Of a stretch of 64,000 nucleotides of DNA, positions 23,927 through 35,853 are shown piece by piece. Source of the DNA: Liolophura sinensis (taxonomy: Eukaryota; Mollusca; Polyplacophora; Chitonida; Chitonidae). The notes beneath the pieces were generated by a model. That model saw only the letters and a program-made list of their open reading frames with translations, was not told the DNA's origin and searched no databases. Position 1 is the stretch's first letter; every line of letters begins with the position of its first letter. Made by a program: the position numbers and the translations under genes. Location of the stretch: assembly GCF_032854445.1 (NCBI RefSeq), contig NC_088300.1, positions 51,267,682 to 51,331,681 on the forward strand, read 5' to 3'.

Positions 23927-24230
23927 CCACTTCAGCGGACCCTGACTGACTGGGCGTTTCGGGAGTTCAAGTCCCTTTCGCCTTTGTTTGTGAATGATGC
24001 GAGGGAAAAAGTCACCACTTCTGATGATAAAATCTATAGCCTGCATGCAACTGTATCAGTCTGCAGACTTTTTTGAGAGGCTGTATGCACAAGTAATCCC
24101 AGTTGTGCATCATTAGACAAAGCTGCCACAAGAAGACACAGTATATGTACACACACCTCGTCGTGATATGTGATATGACTGAAAAATTTTAAAGTACGAT
24201 GTTAAACCCCAAGCATGCATACATAAGTTA
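23927..24230 (+). mobile_element. Degenerate tRNA-related SINE of a second family
   Basis: A box-B-like GGAGTTCAAGTCCC at 23960-23973 is followed by a body and then a tail reading GTGATATGACTGAAAAATTTT, AAGTACGATGTTAAACCCC. That TGACTGAAAAATT...GTTAAACCCCAA ending is shared by many invertebrate SINEs and differs from the main family here. Confidence 0.5.
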
Positions 24231-24901
24231 GACTAAGTAACCCATATAAAGGGAGATCACCCAATCTATCAACAATGGGGCTCTCAACACACGATTCCAT
24301 ATGTTCAAGTGTGCCGAGTACTTACCAATCTGCACGTGTAACCCAGCTGTTGACAGGAAACTCATTGAATCGAGGATTTGTTAATCTATATTTTGTTTTA
24401 CTTTAAAATCAAGGAAATATAGGTATACAAAGTCAAAATAGTCGTACAGTATATAGGCTATAGGCCTACGCAGTTTTACAGCTGGTCATCGTTAAGATCT
24501 ATAAGGAGAATTCCATGCAAAGTGCAGGGGAGTACACAGCTTGATAAAAGATAACACACATGCAAAAATACACATAATTAAAGATACTTAATGAATATGT
24601 GCTGTAATTAGACGTAATTGTGAATTGATAAACATTGCAAATTGCTAAATTCGTTTACAAAACGCTCATGATTTTAAGCATTAGATAATGAGGCGTGACA
24701 TAGAGCGACTACAAATCATTGTGCACAAGAAAATATACTCCCGATAATTTAAGCTTATAAAATGATAAAGTAAGTACTAAAAATACTGTATGAATATGCA
24801 AACAAATGCGTCTAAGTTATCTCGTTTCAATTCATTTATAATCGGCAGCTTATGTATTATACAATGGGAACATATTTGTTGGATAAAAAGAGAAGAGGCA
24901 T

Positions 24902-25072
24902 AATTTTATTTATTTATTTATTTATTTATTTGTTTATTTACTTCATTGGTGTTTTGCGCCATACTCAAGAAATTTCATTTGCACGACGGAGGTCAGAACT
25001 GTAGTGGGAGAAAACCTAAAAAGCAAGAAAAACCCTGAGAAAACCGACAACTATCAGCAGGTTGCCGGACGA
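24902..25072 (-). mobile_element. SINE of the main family, 5'-truncated
   Basis: The + strand begins with a TTTATTTATT tail, then TTGGTGTTTTGCGCCATACTC, and ends near GCAGGTTGCCGGACG. It lacks the tRNA-like head, the usual state of LINE-mobilised copies. Confidence 0.75.
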
Positions 25073-25758
25073 AATATTATTTTAAGTACCAGTATAGATG
25101 TCAGTATATGCTATATCCACACTTGTGAATGATATATATTACAAACATCCTTGCTTTCATCAAGTATACCACGCGTATGGGCCGGTCCATATGTAACTAT
25201 GGCAACATGTCTGAACCACATCTACTGAAGTGCAATGACTGGCTGATACGTGAATGCTATGAGGTGATGTAGGGCCTTTCATAAATGAGTAAATAAAGGA
25301 AAAATAAACCGAAAAAATCTGTTTTAACCATTTCTTACTTTAGTCCAAAATTATTTATTTGTCTTTTTAATAAGAAAAAAAACCCCAAAATCTGCTTTGG
25401 AACCAATGACCTGGAGAATGCAACGCTACAATGCACTCATCAAACCAGATAACGGATATAGCCGAATCAATACTTTCGTTAAGTTACTTACCTATAGTAA
25501 GAAACTTTTTCGATCTGCTCGCCGTATATACATATATATATATGTGACATTAGACTGTTCATGGATTTCTTTACAGAAAAAATAACTGGCCCGCCATGAT
25601 GAGAAAACACAACTATCATTTAATTAATCAGGAAAAAAAAAGGTCACATGTGCGTGGGATACTTGATGAAAGCGAGGATGTTTGTAGCGTATATTCTTCA
25701 CATATGTGGATATAGCATATATTTGCATCTATACTTGTACTTAAAATTATATTTCCGT
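25073..25758. other. Non-coding stretch
   Basis: AT-rich; nothing recognisable. Confidence 0.4.
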
Positions 25759-25840
25759 TGGCAACCTGCGGATAGTCGTCGGTTTCCTGAGGGTTTTTTT
25801 TTTCGGTTTCTCCCGAGTATAATTCTTACCTCCATCGAAT
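25759..25840 (+). repeat. SINE fragment of the main family
   Basis: GGCAACCTGCGGATAGTCGT through CGGTTTC and a T-run match the central part of the SINE consensus. Head and tail are absent. Confidence 0.55.
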
Positions 25841-26199
25841 TATTTCAGATTAATATGCGATTCGCAATATCAATTTTTCATTTCTGTGTGAACTAAAACA
25901 TTTATATAAGGCTTTGGGTTACCTCAGTGCAAGCGATGCTCATGAAGGATCGATTCGGTGGTAAGAGAAGCGAACTCGCGTGCCAGGCATATGTCACTGA
26001 GATGTGTAACCAGACCCCGCAACAAAGCGCAAAGAATAAAGCGAGTGTTTAGAATATACATCACCCACAGTGTCACGACCTTTAAATGGGCCGTAATTAA
26101 ACATCAAGGCAGGCATAAATTAAAACTCTTTCTTGTTGCTTGGTTTATAAGCCACGTGCAAAAAGGAACTTGAATTTATTGAAACATTAAACTGCTTTT

Positions 26200-26430
26200 A
26201 ATTGTACCGAATATCGCTGTGCGTTTCCCTCCAACAATGCAGCGCGCTATTATAATTGTATTAATTTTTCCCTTTAATGATCTTAGCGAGATACAGATCT
26301 TATCCTGGCCGCCATCTCTGTCCACAGCTCCCACCCGGGGCTCGGGCAAGCGGCCTGTCACACCGCCCCACCCTCACATAACCTGGGCTAATGAATCTAG
26401 ACAAGCGTACACGACTTCGTTTCCTTGAAG
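26200..26430. promoter_or_regulatory. Candidate enhancer island downstream of Hmx
   Basis: A compact, complex, GC-richer block between AT-rich flanks. It includes AATTGTATTAATTTT and CTTTAATGATC words and a GC-rich stretch at 26310-26370. There is no coding support. It lies about 4 kb downstream of Hmx. Confidence 0.25.
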
Positions 26431-26572
26431 AATCTCAGCCGCCTGCCTCGCCAATTCTTGGCTCTTTACGTGGCATTGTCTCGTTAACACATCTAGTTCT
26501 GTGATTGTAATGTACTAGAACATCATCCCAAGGGCATGGTCCGTGTACATTAGGCGCTACAGCAGACCTCCT

Positions 26573-26596
26573 CCCCCCCCCACCCCCCACCCCCCC
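26573..26596. repeat. C-run cluster, G-quadruplex potential on the - strand
   Basis: C runs of 9, 6 and 7 separated by single A bases, followed by a CA-rich tail. The - strand therefore has G runs long enough to fold as a quadruplex. No gene is adjacent. Confidence 0.7.
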
Positions 26597-26609
26597 ACAC
26601 ACACCACCT

Positions 26610-27298
26610 CCCATCAATTCTCATGCACCCTTTAAGCAACAGAATCTTCCACCCACAAAATAGAATCCACCGAGGATACAAAACCAAAACTTTAGACAAA
26701 GGCATTAGCAGGGAAGTCAAGTTCAATTTTGTAAGCTCAACATGTTCCTTAATTAAGCATATTTCGTCAGCAATTTGATTTTTATTATTTCCGAAAATCT
26801 TCACCAAAAATCATTTCCAGGTTAACAAAGTGAGAAAAGGGTCCATTAGGGCCGATTCCTCTCATCAGTGATGTTTCGTAGTTTTGACTCAATTCTGTGA
26901 TAGGCGTTTGGAACTTGACACAGTCACATTACAGAGTTTTATACATATAACAATTTCGGACTTGTGTTTGCAACGTTTCGACGTGCATTCTGTTACATCT
27001 TGACAACAATGTTATAATGCATAGTTACAGCGTAGACACTTTGAAAATCAATAAATTAGATGTTGTTATCCAGAACAAAAAATGTCTGTCATGATAACGC
27101 AGGTATCATTTTATGATTTTCTTCCTTTTATGCAAGTAGGACAGCTATCGATGCAAATAAAAGCAAACATCATTGACAAAGTTCAACAAAAACACCGACG
27201 TCAATGTGATAATTGGTATATGTGGTTTACATATGTTCACAAAGCTGTCCGGCCACTTATAGTATATTTGCAAACTTCAAGGTTTGATTGTAGATGAA
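26610..27298. other. Non-coding stretch
   Basis: AT-rich sequence without a recognisable gene. Confidence 0.4.
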
Positions 27299-27330
27299 CG
27301 GCGGCCAGCATTATGGTGGGAGGAAATTGC
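27299..27330 (-). repeat. Short SINE fragment
   Basis: CGGCGGCCAGCATTATGGTG and the following GGAGGAAA are identical to the core of the main SINE family. Confidence 0.6.
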
Positions 27331-27442
27331 TGTTAATTTACGTTTGGTGGCAATTTTTACTATACTAGATACAGAGCCCAAACATAAGCGTATCAAATCA
27401 CGTTTCAAAACTTGATTTAACTGAGTCAAAGGTGCTAAACTT

Positions 27443-27507
27443 CGTTTATTTGATTGGTGTTTTACATCGTACTAAATAATATCTCACTTATACTACGGCG
27501 GCAAAAG
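27443..27507 (-). repeat. SINE 3'-end fragment
   Basis: TTTATTTGATTGGTGTTTTA through CTCACTTATACTACGGCGGC is the tail-proximal part of the main SINE. The tRNA-like head is missing. Confidence 0.65.
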
Positions 27508-27868
27508 TGATTCCGTGTAAACGGGCTCATGTACATCTGAATCATCAGTAGGCCCCTACTATAATACTTTTAAAATAATGCAAAAGTTTTCTTTCGGTAT
27601 GATGTAAACCGCTAAGATACGTTTTGTCAAAGAATATTAATTTCTGTCCATAATGTAATGAAAGCAGAACAATTTTAAATTACTTATGATATTATTGCAT
27701 ATCCTATGACAAATGATGAGAAGTTTTGGTTAAAGTAAAATGCAATTAGCACAGCCAAGAAAGAGAACTATAACATCAATAACTGTAGATCTAGGATTAT
27801 TGAGTATAAGGGCTGTCTGCCTTTTAGTGCCATACATACAATGCAGGTGATAATAAAACAGACCACAA

Positions 27869-28024
27869 TCGTACGTGGGAATGTCTGCCAGAAACCTGAG
27901 GATCGTCGTGGGTTTCCCCCTGGCTTTGCCCGGTTTTCCCCCACCACAATGCTGGCCGCCGTCGTATAAGGGAAATATTCATGAATACGGCGTAAAACAC
28001 CAATCAAATAAATAAATAAATAAA
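27869..28024 (+). mobile_element. SINE of the main family, 5'-truncated
   Basis: Body from CGTACGTGGGAATGTCTGCC through GGCCGCCGTCGTATAAGGG to AACACCAATC and an (AAAT)n tail. The tRNA-like head is missing. The - strand open frame over 27768-28139 is largely this SINE and not a gene. Confidence 0.8.
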
Positions 28025-28075
28025 ACAGACCAGCATTTATCACAATAAAAATTGTCAATTTTCTTCGAATGACTG

Positions 28076-28111
28076 GTGAGTACGGCGTAAAACACCAATC
28101 AAATAAATAAA
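28076..28111 (+). mobile_element. 36-bp SINE insertion with target-site duplication
   Basis: Only the SINE 3' tip (GTGAGTACGGCGTAAAACAC, then CAATCAAATAAATAAA) is present. It is flanked by exact 11-bp direct repeats TCGAATGACTG at 28065-28075 and 28112-28122. It is an extreme 5' truncation caught with its duplication. Confidence 0.8.
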
Positions 28112-28274
28112 TCGAATGACTGAAAATTACGAAGTTCATTTTATAGGTTACATTAATGTTTCAAGTATAAATCGTGCAAAATGTTTTTTCGTGTCGGTGA
28201 ATATACACAATGCAGACATGGCAATCTTCAACAGTAACGTAATACCCGTGTACAATTGACAGCGCGACATTCCA

Positions 28275-28365
28275 AATTTATTTATTTATTCTTTCATTGT
28301 AACCTAACGCCATAGGCCTACTCAAGAATCTTTCACTTTACACAATGACGGTCAGTTTTATCGGT
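28275..28365 (-). repeat. Degenerate SINE fragment
   Basis: TTTATTTATTTATT, then ACTCAAGAATCTTTCACTTT and ACAATGACGG match the 3' part of the main SINE with several changes. Confidence 0.55.
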
Positions 28366-31160
28366 TATTTGGCTTTTATAACACATATGAATAACATAGC
28401 GATCAGTTTTCGTCAAGGATTTAGGTTACTCTTTGTTGTTATTCTAACTATTGGTGAAATCTAATCTATTGTATACATTTAATTTTTATCTTCGTCGTAC
28501 CTGTTATGCGTGCTCAAGGGCCTGCGAAAGGAAATAAATAAACAACAACAAATTTCCTTTCACACCCGTGACTATATGCTATGAAGAAGTTTATATCCCA
28601 GTCAGTCGCTTTTGGGAAGTCCAGTTATCCTTTGGCAAGGATATTTTTCTAAAGCGTGAAAAAACATCGAGTTTCTTTCTTTTTTTTTTCTTTTGGTGGT
28701 ATGGTTCTTATCTGAAGTCGTGTCATTCCCAGCTAACAACAAAACCTAGACGTATCAATCCAAGGTTAATGTCTTCTCAGCAAAGCTTAACTAGATCCCC
28801 GTCGTGTAGACCGGTGTCATATAGTTTGCTTTTAGTTACCAAATACTAAGCCGAAATGCCAATGTCAAGCTTTACCATTACAGAAAATAAATCTATAGGT
28901 ACAGTGGCCTTGGCTGACGCGGTCTTGACGACAAGAGAATCGTGAATCCCTTACGTGCACGGTGATGTTAATTCCAGGCTCAGTCAAACTGTTAAACCAT
29001 AGAGTCATTAAAACTGATATATTGTTCGAGCGCTTTCTCGCCTTTAACTCAGGAGAACTATTAAACGGCTGAGCAGTCCTATAAACTGCATGCAACGATC
29101 ACCAGGCGCGTTTGCATCGGTGTATTTAAAAGGTTTCCTCGCAGTCTGCGTCTTGTTCTGGGCCGTTTCCATTCTAGGTAACTTCTGTCTCCAGCTTAAG
29201 TTCAATGTCCCTAACCAGCCATCGGTAGAATATGACTCATTCATGGATTAACGGCTACCCGTTGTGATAATTACTTACTAAGTCTCCAACTGCGAAACTT
29301 AGCCTCGTGATCACGATTGCTCCTCCTTTGTGTTGGCTCCGTGGCTGCCAGCAGCTTTTCCAAGCGCTCGTTTATTCGGAGAAGCCAGCGCGTGGCGGGG
29401 TTGTTCTTTGACGAATTACAGATTGAATCCCTAAAAAGTATTAGAGCGAGAATTTATCGGTCAAATAAAACAAAAGTTTAGGAATAGACTTAGTTCACAA
29501 GAGAATCCTTTCATGATGAGTTGATACCAAGCAAGGACTAACTGTTCCTCTTCAAGACTCCACCGGACAAACCGTTGGTTTTATGACCGTCTGGGGACGA
29601 AGCGTCAGAGTGAAAACTAACAAGGCATCATAAAACTATGCGTATTTATTTAAGAATTAATCAGTCTTTTGTCTCCGAGTGATAAACGATTGCCTGAACT
29701 AATCAGCAGGCTGGATGGTTGATTTCCTGTTACCGGTACGAAGGAAGGACGGGGATTTGGTCGTAATAAAGCAAATGAATGATACGTCTAATGCTTTCTG
29801 ACAGCAGGGGATCTCAGAGAAGCTACATCAATTCCATGCTTAAATGGTACATTGTCGCCAAAGCTTTTCTCGCTGCTGGTCGTGCCTGTGGACTATAACG
29901 ATGTAGACAAGAGAAAATATATCTCTGACAGCTTGTAACAAGAGAGAGCTAAGATAGAGAAGCTGTCCAACCATTTTAAGTGAAAAGGTTCACTTTGGAA
30001 AGCAGTGCGGGAGACCGGAAGACGTTGTCCGGCGCGAGAGGCACTCTACCCGTCTCGAATAGATCACAGGCGAGCCCCAAAAGGTAAAAGAGAATATCAA
30101 AAACGCGATCCTGTCCACAGGGGGGAAATATCTCATTGACCGGCAAAATACAACACACTCCCTGCATGTCTCACATAGAGCCCAAGCACGAAAACTGATA
30201 CAATAGCCACAGGCTGATAGGACGCTGGAAGAACGCAGCGGTCTCGACGGAATTAGGACTAGAAGGATGTAGTTGTAGGACGAAGCATACAACAACTCAG
30301 GTAAAGGTCTGCTTTCCACAGACAAATTATTTGCCCAAGGACGCTTTACATAGACGTTTCGAGCATCAGTTTCTAATCAAACTACAGAACTGGTTGACTT
30401 TCATGAAAACTTTCACGAAATGGGAGAGAAGCGTCTCGATAATCGCGGTGTTTTAGTGATTGCGTGTCGCCCCCTTGGGAACCCCGCCAATGTTTGATGA
30501 CAGGTAATGATGGAGACGCGAAGACATCCTTCCTCTGCTAATGGGCGGATGTTCATCCGTGTATCGATGCTGTAGTTACCGCAGCTTAATTTAATGATAT
30601 CTTGAGCGATTTACAATGATTCGACTCTCGCTAATAGCTTTTCTCGTCTTTTTTCTTCCGAGGGGTTCAATTGTGCCGACAAAAGGTGGTCGTGAGTTCT
30701 CTGTCAATGGAGATTGTTGCTGGGTATAGATGGTCTAGCAAAACGGCCATTACCACTGAACGCACGCCACACGACTCCGCTCAGTTTTCTCCCACTTAAC
30801 TCTTGCTCAACTTACTTCACGCATTTACCAGATCCGACGTTTGTTCTTTTGTCTGCATATGACGACAAGAAACTAAGCCAAACTTTGTACTCGTGCATGT
30901 AGATCTGAGAATATAGGAAAGACAAGCGAACTTTGTAGATCCATTACAGTTAACCTGTACTTTATCCTTTATGTGACGTGTACATCCGGGCTCTGGACAG
31001 ATGGTAATCTTCCACATAATCCTCATCGCCATCAGCGTACGTGATTCGACATCATCTTAACTCCTATTCTCATCCCATAGGCTGACGTCTGTAAAATGAG
31101 GGTAATCATGAAGAGGCAAATATTAAAGACAAAAAGATATAAACGTTGCCACTAAGAAAT
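28366..31160. other. Non-coding stretch with scattered complex blocks
   Basis: No gene recognised. Blocks near 29080-29420, 29500-29900, 29990-30330 and 30340-30720 are less AT-rich and free of repeats. They may be regulatory, but I see no single motif to argue from. Confidence 0.4.
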
Positions 31161-31800
31161 ACCCAAATAATTCTCGGCGACAAAATGCTGATATTGCCGC
31201 CGGTGTGACCAAACGTGTACCTGCCTTCTTCTCCGCTATTAAGTAATTACACCTTGCGAACGAGTCAACCGCCCAATCTTGTACAAACTAATTTCTTTTC
31301 TGCTCGAGCAAAATGGCCATTTTCAGCTGTTTTTATCCGGTGTAATTGATTTCTGCCCTCGCGTGTGCAATTCTATTACAGCAATAACAGGATCGGAATT
31401 ACCCGAAATGGCTATAAATTTGAGAGATCGCTACTTAGACAAATTTTCCTCCATTACGTTTTATAAGCTGGAGTCTATTTACCGTAATGCCAAATCGGAC
31501 CCATGACCCTTACACGCCAAGCAAAGACCAGACGAGGCCAATTTTGATACATTTTGCTAAAAGCTACTCTCAAACTATCTGATGATTCTTTTCCTTTGTC
31601 GGCAAAGGCTGGAAGGTGCCCGGATGTAAGGATGTCCCTTTCCACCGGCCACTCCCGCCTAATCGGATGCATGCCGGGGGATAAATACCGGGGGAGAGAT
31701 TGCCAGATATGACTATAATCAATGGCCTGGTTTGTTGTCGGGCTAAACACGGTGATTTTTCCGGTGTTAAACTACTCTCATTTCGCCCGTTTACATGTGT
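31160..31800. promoter_or_regulatory. Candidate enhancer island downstream of Hmx
   Basis: About 640 bp of complex, repeat-free sequence with a CAGCTG E-box at 31324-31329 and TAATTG at 31343-31348. Translations on both strands are unlike known proteins. Among the downstream islands this one looks most like a conserved non-coding element, but conservation cannot be judged from one sequence. Confidence 0.3.
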
Positions 31801-32370
31801 TTTGTCTGAGGAAAAATCCAGATAGGGTCAACACATTACCCCATCGTTTTGTACGGTCTCTTGTTTCTGTGGACGTCTTGGCTGAAAACAGGGAAAGTTG
31901 ATGTTTAAATTACACCTGGTTTAAAGGTAAAATAACCATTGCAACTTCATTGGGAGAGTTTAGAAGTTTGACCTGTGATAGAGTCGCTATATCCAAGTAT
32001 CCAAGTATAGGCCTAGAACTGAACGTAACCGTTTTGAGCTGCATATATTCTGCATGGGTTATCATCCCATAACCTACATAACATAACCTTACATTCTACA
32101 TATCGTTTATTCTGGTGTTAAAAGTTTCTTAGAATGCACAAGATACACGAACTTGGACTCAATTTCTACTTCCCAATTTCTACACCTGAGCAATGAACCA
32201 ACTTTCATTATTTTATGTAACCTTTTTCTACCGCCCATCCTGACTGTAACTTTTTCCTCATTAGAACTCTGTTCTTCGTCCATCTTTTCTTTTTATGTCA
32301 TAAACACTTGCACTCACGTTTATACGTCTTATCCTAAAGTAACACTTTAATAAATGCCAGAGTTTTATAT
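31801..32370. other. Non-coding stretch
   Basis: Nothing recognisable. Confidence 0.4.
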
Positions 32371-32376
32371 AACATC

Positions 32377-32379
32377 TGT

Positions 32380-32414
<35 letters not shown>

Positions 32415-32418
32415 TTTT
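32377..32418. repeat. (TTTA)n microsatellite
   Basis: About ten TTTA units, probably the tail of an old SINE whose body is gone. Confidence 0.85.
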
Positions 32419-32759
32419 GTATTTAATCACCCAATCACGGTAACTAGCAGTATATATCTTAAAGGGGCTCGGACAAGATATGCATACAGCAAGAAGAGTT
32501 TATTATATACGTCTTTCTTTAAGGAGAGATTTGGTTGGATTCGATCTCCCATGCAGCCAAATGTTAAATAGCTAACAGCTTAGAATGTGAATACCACGCA
32601 TATTACGCAGGCATGGAGGCTTAAGATTCCTGTGTCCATCACACTAATTCTCCACGAACTCGCGGGATACTATGTAGGATCTCCAGACTCCCGCTACTTT
32701 AAGTAAACGGCCATATAATTATAGCGATTCCAGAGCTGATAACAGCTCGCTCAATGGAT

Positions 32760-33160
32760 ACAATAATGGGAGGCCATAAGAAAACCATTTGTGAGCACTA
32801 TACTAGGGTTATTTACGTTCGCTTCTTTGAGGGACTAAGGAGCCATTTCCGTGTTGGACAGAGACTCTTAACCGAGCCGAACACATTTAAATGAGACCCG
32901 CCGTTAAAGTTTGAAAAACGACACAGGACACGGACGTACGGACGCGAGGTTAGAGTACATAATTTTTCGGCGTCACAAAAGCTCAGCCATCGATGCATCA
33001 AGTTTTATCTGCTCTTGACAAACTGGTCTAATTAATTCTAATGAACACTCTCATTTTATAAAATTACTTTGAAATATGTTTTGTTTCTGCCTCGACGCCT
33101 GATCGATTTACAGAGACGTCAAACACTGGATATTCAAGGAAATGTAATTTACACGGCACA
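32760..33160. promoter_or_regulatory. Candidate enhancer island
   Basis: A complex, repeat-free block with TAATTAATT at 33029-33037 and CATTTAAATGAGACC upstream. No coding support. Confidence 0.25.
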
Positions 33161-34159
33161 TGACCCTGTGCTGAGCGAGAATGTGATAGCTGTTAGGGAT
33201 AGGAAAAAAAAACAGCCCAAGATACTTGTATTTCTGTTAATATAATACTTGAACGCATGCCGAAAAATATCCTAATTTACCATTCTGCAGAAGGTGTAAC
33301 AGGGTGCAAACAAGATTTGTAGAATCCTAGGAAAACATATGCCATTACAGGAGAAGTAAATGGCCTGAGCATCATTTCAAGAATAAAAGTCGACAGTTTC
33401 CGCGAAAATCAAAAGTAGTTGTCGAATTATTGTTCATATTATCGCGGAAGATTTTCATGAATCTTCTATGGACATTTTTATTATAGAGTGCCTTTGATTT
33501 AATGTAATCATGCACGTGTCCACCGCGGATAAACGTGATGTTCTCCTAGAATCAGCTTAGGTTTGACTGCAAGTAATATTTCCTGGATTTCAATCGGGGT
33601 AAATCGGTCGGGGTTGATCACGATCAAATTATGTCGTGATGAATTGCAGAGGTCGCGGGTCGTCGTAGCTCAGGTACATGTACATAACTGGACTTTATGA
33701 CAAACATTCCTACACTTGTAAATCACATATTTTCACCTGCAGAACGAGCTCAAAATATAAACACATCATATTGATGTCCCAGGAATTTCATGAAGAACCA
33801 CGCAAACTGTCCCGGGAACAAGGTTCCGAAAATCACTGGCCACTGAAGGCGGGGAGAGGCGATATATCAAGGATTCCCTGTCCCAGTCTTGAATATACGA
33901 GTAACTGGTTTCGCGTTTGGAACGTAAATAAAGCCACGCGGTGGAGCTTTACCATCGGTCAAGCCGGATTTCGTTGCATGGACGGTGGCTTAGCATGTTT
34001 TTGGTTTGAAAATAGTTACTTGACCATATATGACGATATTGTAAACTCGAGTATCCGCCCAAATTTCCGTGCCATTATACTATTGTTACCATAGTTTTTA
34101 TGATAGTCTAACGCAAGGATCTTGTTAGCTAAGGAGGAAGTATATATGCTTATATAACT
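33161..34159. other. Non-coding stretch
   Basis: A 138-codon open frame at 33678-34094 on the + strand resembles no family I know and has no splice or promoter context. I leave it as non-coding. Confidence 0.4.
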
Positions 34160-34500
34160 CGACCATCGAAATACATGCTTAACACGCCGATAGAAGTACA
34201 CGGTTTTCTAACCAATAAATGTGCATACTTGCCTATTACTCCTCCATGGAAGTGCATTCTTGACTTGCCCATTGTGTAGTATAGATGATTAACTCTCTCG
34301 TGGAAAAGCAAATGTTCAGTTCGCCAATAGATATGTTTATATCACTCACAGGAGTATTTGCTTATAACTGGCTCGTGGAAGTTCATGCTTAATTGTCCTA
34401 TATGGAAGTACGTGGTCAACTTGCCCTGGTACTATATGTCTAATTTTCCCATGGAATAAAAAAGATATATAGGCCTAAATGGTCCACGAAAGCTTAGATC
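34160..34500. repeat. Degenerate tandem repeat, unit roughly 30-50 bp
   Basis: Repeated variants of a TGGAAGTnCATGCTTAA-like phrase followed by CTTGCCC-like words recur about seven or eight times with uneven spacing. The array is old and eroded. Confidence 0.45.
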
Positions 34501-34565
34501 ATCCGTATCGAATTACATGGTAAGCTGGCCCACGGAGTGGTTGAGAAAACCAATATGTTTAGGTT

Positions 34566-34666
34566 GGTCGTCGGTTTCCCCAGTTGTCTGCCGGGTTTCC
34601 TCCCACAACAATGCTGGTCGTCGTCGTATTCTTGAGTACGGCGTAAAATACCAATAAAATAAAAAC
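34566..34666 (+). mobile_element. SINE of the main family, 5'-truncated
   Basis: GTCGTCGGTTTCCCCAG, GGGTTTCCTCCCACAACAAT and TTGAGTACGGCGTAAAATAC mark the body and tail. An internal deletion removes the AAGTGAAATA segment. Confidence 0.7.
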
Positions 34667-35029
34667 GCCAGTGAATAGAGCAATCAATCAATCGGTGTTC
34701 CAGTTTATTGCATAGTACGGTAAACCGGACGGGACCTATAAGCCATCCAAACCCAAGCAAACTGCAATCAGTGGTAAACGAGATTTGAACATGTGGCTCC
34801 ATTTATATGCTTTTCAGCGATAAATGATCTCGAGTCCCTCTCCTTGCTCACTCCGTCTAATAATGAAAAATAAATATTTGAATCTATGTGATTATACATT
34901 TTATTCACCTATACCGAAACATTTCGGCCTAATTTTTGGAGACGCTTATAGCTGCTGCATGTAGCTGCTTATTGTGACCCAGTTATGTTTGAAACGTATG
35001 ATCAGTAAATTTTTAACCAACTTCTCATT

Positions 35030-35200
35030 AACGGTGTCAATTAATGTCAGACCTGGGCGGGTGTAATTGAATTACCTCTCCTGTCGATTTAGTAGTACGA
35101 CGTTCCTATGTGACGCGTGACCAATCGTGAGCTGTCGGTGCCATGTGCCAAGTGTTACATAAAGGGGGCCGTTATTGGAATTGCTGGACTAGCAGGCTAA
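35030..35200. promoter_or_regulatory. Candidate regulatory block
   Basis: A short, complex block with TGTAATTGAATTACC (a near-palindromic homeodomain-type pair) at 35062-35076 and CCAAGTG (an NK-type word) at 35147-35153. Function is speculative. Confidence 0.2.
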
Positions 35201-35607
35201 ATGAGTGTTACAGGCTATGTGGGTGACACCACCATGTAACTACGTGGAGGAAATGTACGCTATGCATGACACCACATGTGAACTTGATATGAGCTTTATT
35301 CTCTTAATTAAGATGACCGAAACTCAAATATCGATCGGTGTTTAGAAAAGCATTTGTTTGTATTGATTTATCAGTCACACGTGTATAGCTTTTGTCTCAT
35401 GTGTATAGCTCTTGTCTTCCACACATATACGGTCTCACTATATAAATAACAGGCTTCTCATATAGCTGTTCCGGTGTATATCGCATGGATATACCTAGGT
35501 CATCCAGGCTATAACTTTTTGTCTTTCATTCAAAGTAAACCTGCAACAACTGGCAAGGTAACACCAGCCATGATATACGATTTCCACGTATCTTCAAACT
35601 ACACTAA

Positions 35608-35853
35608 AAAGATAATCTGTTAATTTTAACCGAAACTCTGTTGTCTGAGTGCATGATGCTAGAATGTATTCTGTTCTGGCAGCAGATTGTTCTACTAAAT
35701 ACAACACACATATTCTATTAATTCAACATAAAGATTCTGTTGGACTAACAGGATATTATGTTGAATATGGCAGAATACTTTGTTGTAATAACATAATACA
35801 ATCTAGCATCACTCAGCCAACAGACTCTCTGTTAAAATTAACGGATTAACTTT
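35608..35853. mobile_element. MITE-like element with long terminal inverted repeats
   Basis: The left end (AATCTGTTAATTTTAAC, then CTGTTGTCTGAGTG and ATGCTAGAATGTATTCTGTT) is the imperfect reverse complement of the right end up to about 35853. The inverted repeats run for about 60 bp around a roughly 110-bp centre with no coding capacity. No clear target duplication was found, so the superfamily is open. Confidence 0.75.

Noticed and set aside
27768..28139. A 123-codon open frame on the - strand with repeated IYLFDWCF-type phrases
   Set aside because: It is the translation of two SINE 3' ends.
33678..34094. A 138-codon open frame on the + strand
   Set aside because: No recognisable family, no exon context, and the translation looks like chance sequence.
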